This document shows positions 31,789-32,303 of a stretch of 32,303 bases of DNA, one piece after another; position 1 is the stretch's first letter; every line of letters begins with the position of its first letter. The notes below the pieces were generated by a model, which saw nothing but the letters and a program-made list of their open reading frames with translations, was not told the DNA's origin and searched no databases. The stretch is from Candidatus Poribacteria bacterium (GTDB lineage: Bacteria; Poribacteria; WGA-4E; WGA-3G). The stretch is from positions 1 through 32,303 of the forward strand of contig JAAXHI010000147.1 in NCBI GenBank assembly GCA_012270875.1, given 5' to 3'. A program made the position numbers and the translations under genes.

Positions 31789-31854
31789 ATGGACAATTTT
31801 CGAGATTCCTGATACCCTTTACCTCTGAGATAACACCTTCAATAGGAGAGATTT

Positions 31855-32303
31855 ATGGAAATAAGACCCAATCGCGTTAAAGAAAAATTGGCAAATGGCG
31901 ATCTCGCATACGTCATCTCAGGACTCACGAGTGCTGACGATATAGATATCTTCGGTCCAAACGGATTCGATGGCGTATGGTTGGAAGGCGAACACGGTGC
32001 TGTTGATGCGTCGCGCATCGGTGATCTGACACGGGCTTGCGACCTCTGGGGCATGACCTCTATCACACGCGTTAATCGCAATGATCAGGCACTTATCTAT
32101 CGTACGCTTGACTGTGGTTCGATGGGGATTGCTGTCCCGCATGTCAACACGAAAGCGGAAGCACAGAACGTCGTGGACGGGACAAAGTTCGCACCCGTTG
32201 GTCACCGCGGGATGTATACCAGCCGCCAAGGCTATGGTGTAGACAACTATTTTGACGTAGCCAACTCACAGACACTGGTCATCGTCCTCATCGAAGATAT
32301 CGT
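31855..32303 (+). CDS. HpcH/HpaI aldolase family protein (partial, 5' end)
   Basis: The frame from ATG 31855 runs off the right edge; 149 codons are present. MEIRPNRVKEKLANGDLAYV opens it, then FDGVWLEGEHGAVD (38-51), GIAVPHVNTKAEAQ and GHRGMYTSRQGYG, and IVLIEDI at the edge. These match class II pyruvate-type aldolases of the HpcH/HpaI family (4-hydroxy-2-oxoheptanedioate or 2-keto-3-deoxy-rhamnonate aldolases), which cleave or form bonds to pyruvate with a divalent metal bound by E and D residues. The family also contains citrate-lyase-like members, so the substrate is open. AGGAG lies 6 bases before ATG. It follows a terminator, so it begins a new unit. Confidence 0.85.
   Translation, partial: MEIRPNRVKEKLANGDLAYVISGLTSADDIDIFGPNGFDGVWLEGEHGAVDASRIGDLTRACDLWGMTSITRVNRNDQALIYRTLDCGSMGIAVPHVNTKAEAQNVVDGTKFAPVGHRGMYTSRQGYGVDNYFDVANSQTLVIVLIEDI

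Overview
The window looks like a chromosomal piece from a Candidatus Poribacteria-like bacterium (sponge-associated or pelagic). This is inferred from gene content: two phytanoyl-CoA dioxygenase-family enzymes, a sulfatase, very long TPR proteins and short palindromic repeats resembling ones I recall from that group. Coding is on both strands in short operons with frequent 4-base start/stop overlaps, and several promoters fit the sigma-70 consensus closely. I saw no rRNA, tRNA or CRISPR array and no intact transposase.

Region 1 (1-5171): decayed accessory DNA. It holds an acidic protein tail, a C-terminal scrap of an N-6 DNA methylase, palindromic repeats and a winged-helix remnant riddled with stops. 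Then come an intact short DprA-like gene, a PhyH dioxygenase, a Fic AMP-transferase bracketed by copies of a 72-bp repeat, and an AlaC-type aminotransferase.

Region 2 (5373-8578, minus): an operon of endonuclease V, an unknown 263-aa protein and a sulfatase behind a perfect consensus promoter, preceded by an overlooked 51-aa membrane protein. Region 3 (9021-15147, minus): a compact operon with a trypsin-like TPR lipoprotein, a helical unknown, a secreted alpha/beta hydrolase, MazG and a NadD-like adenylyltransferase. A small palindromic element abuts the first start codon.

Region 4 (15458-18809): a cysteine-free thioredoxin-fold protein, a membrane/coiled-coil protein with internal duplication, a UDP-sugar epimerase and a convergent zinc-ribbon protein. 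Region 5 (18902-22295): citramalate synthase, read from a promoter about 410 nt upstream through a leader that can fold into a large closed RNA structure, and a divergent PBP4-type carboxypeptidase.

Region 6 (22353-26926) is the most interesting part. A perfect promoter drives a 95-aa protein with two tandem motifs resembling the MazF-binding tail of MazE. It is followed by a 261-aa protein that also ends in two related motifs, overlapping by 4 bp a 234-aa protein made of two MazF domains in tandem. The second MazF domain has lost the catalytic-type threonine. I read this as a candidate single-chain, two-headed MazEF toxin-antitoxin module. A 17-unit TPR protein follows.

Region 7 (26974-32303): a minus-strand operon with Tat-exported Mn-type superoxide dismutase, a Tat-exported sulfite-oxidase/MsrP-like molybdoenzyme and a second PhyH dioxygenase. 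Then come a patatin phospholipase, a small membrane protein with a good promoter and terminator, and the start of an HpcH/HpaI aldolase cut by the window edge.
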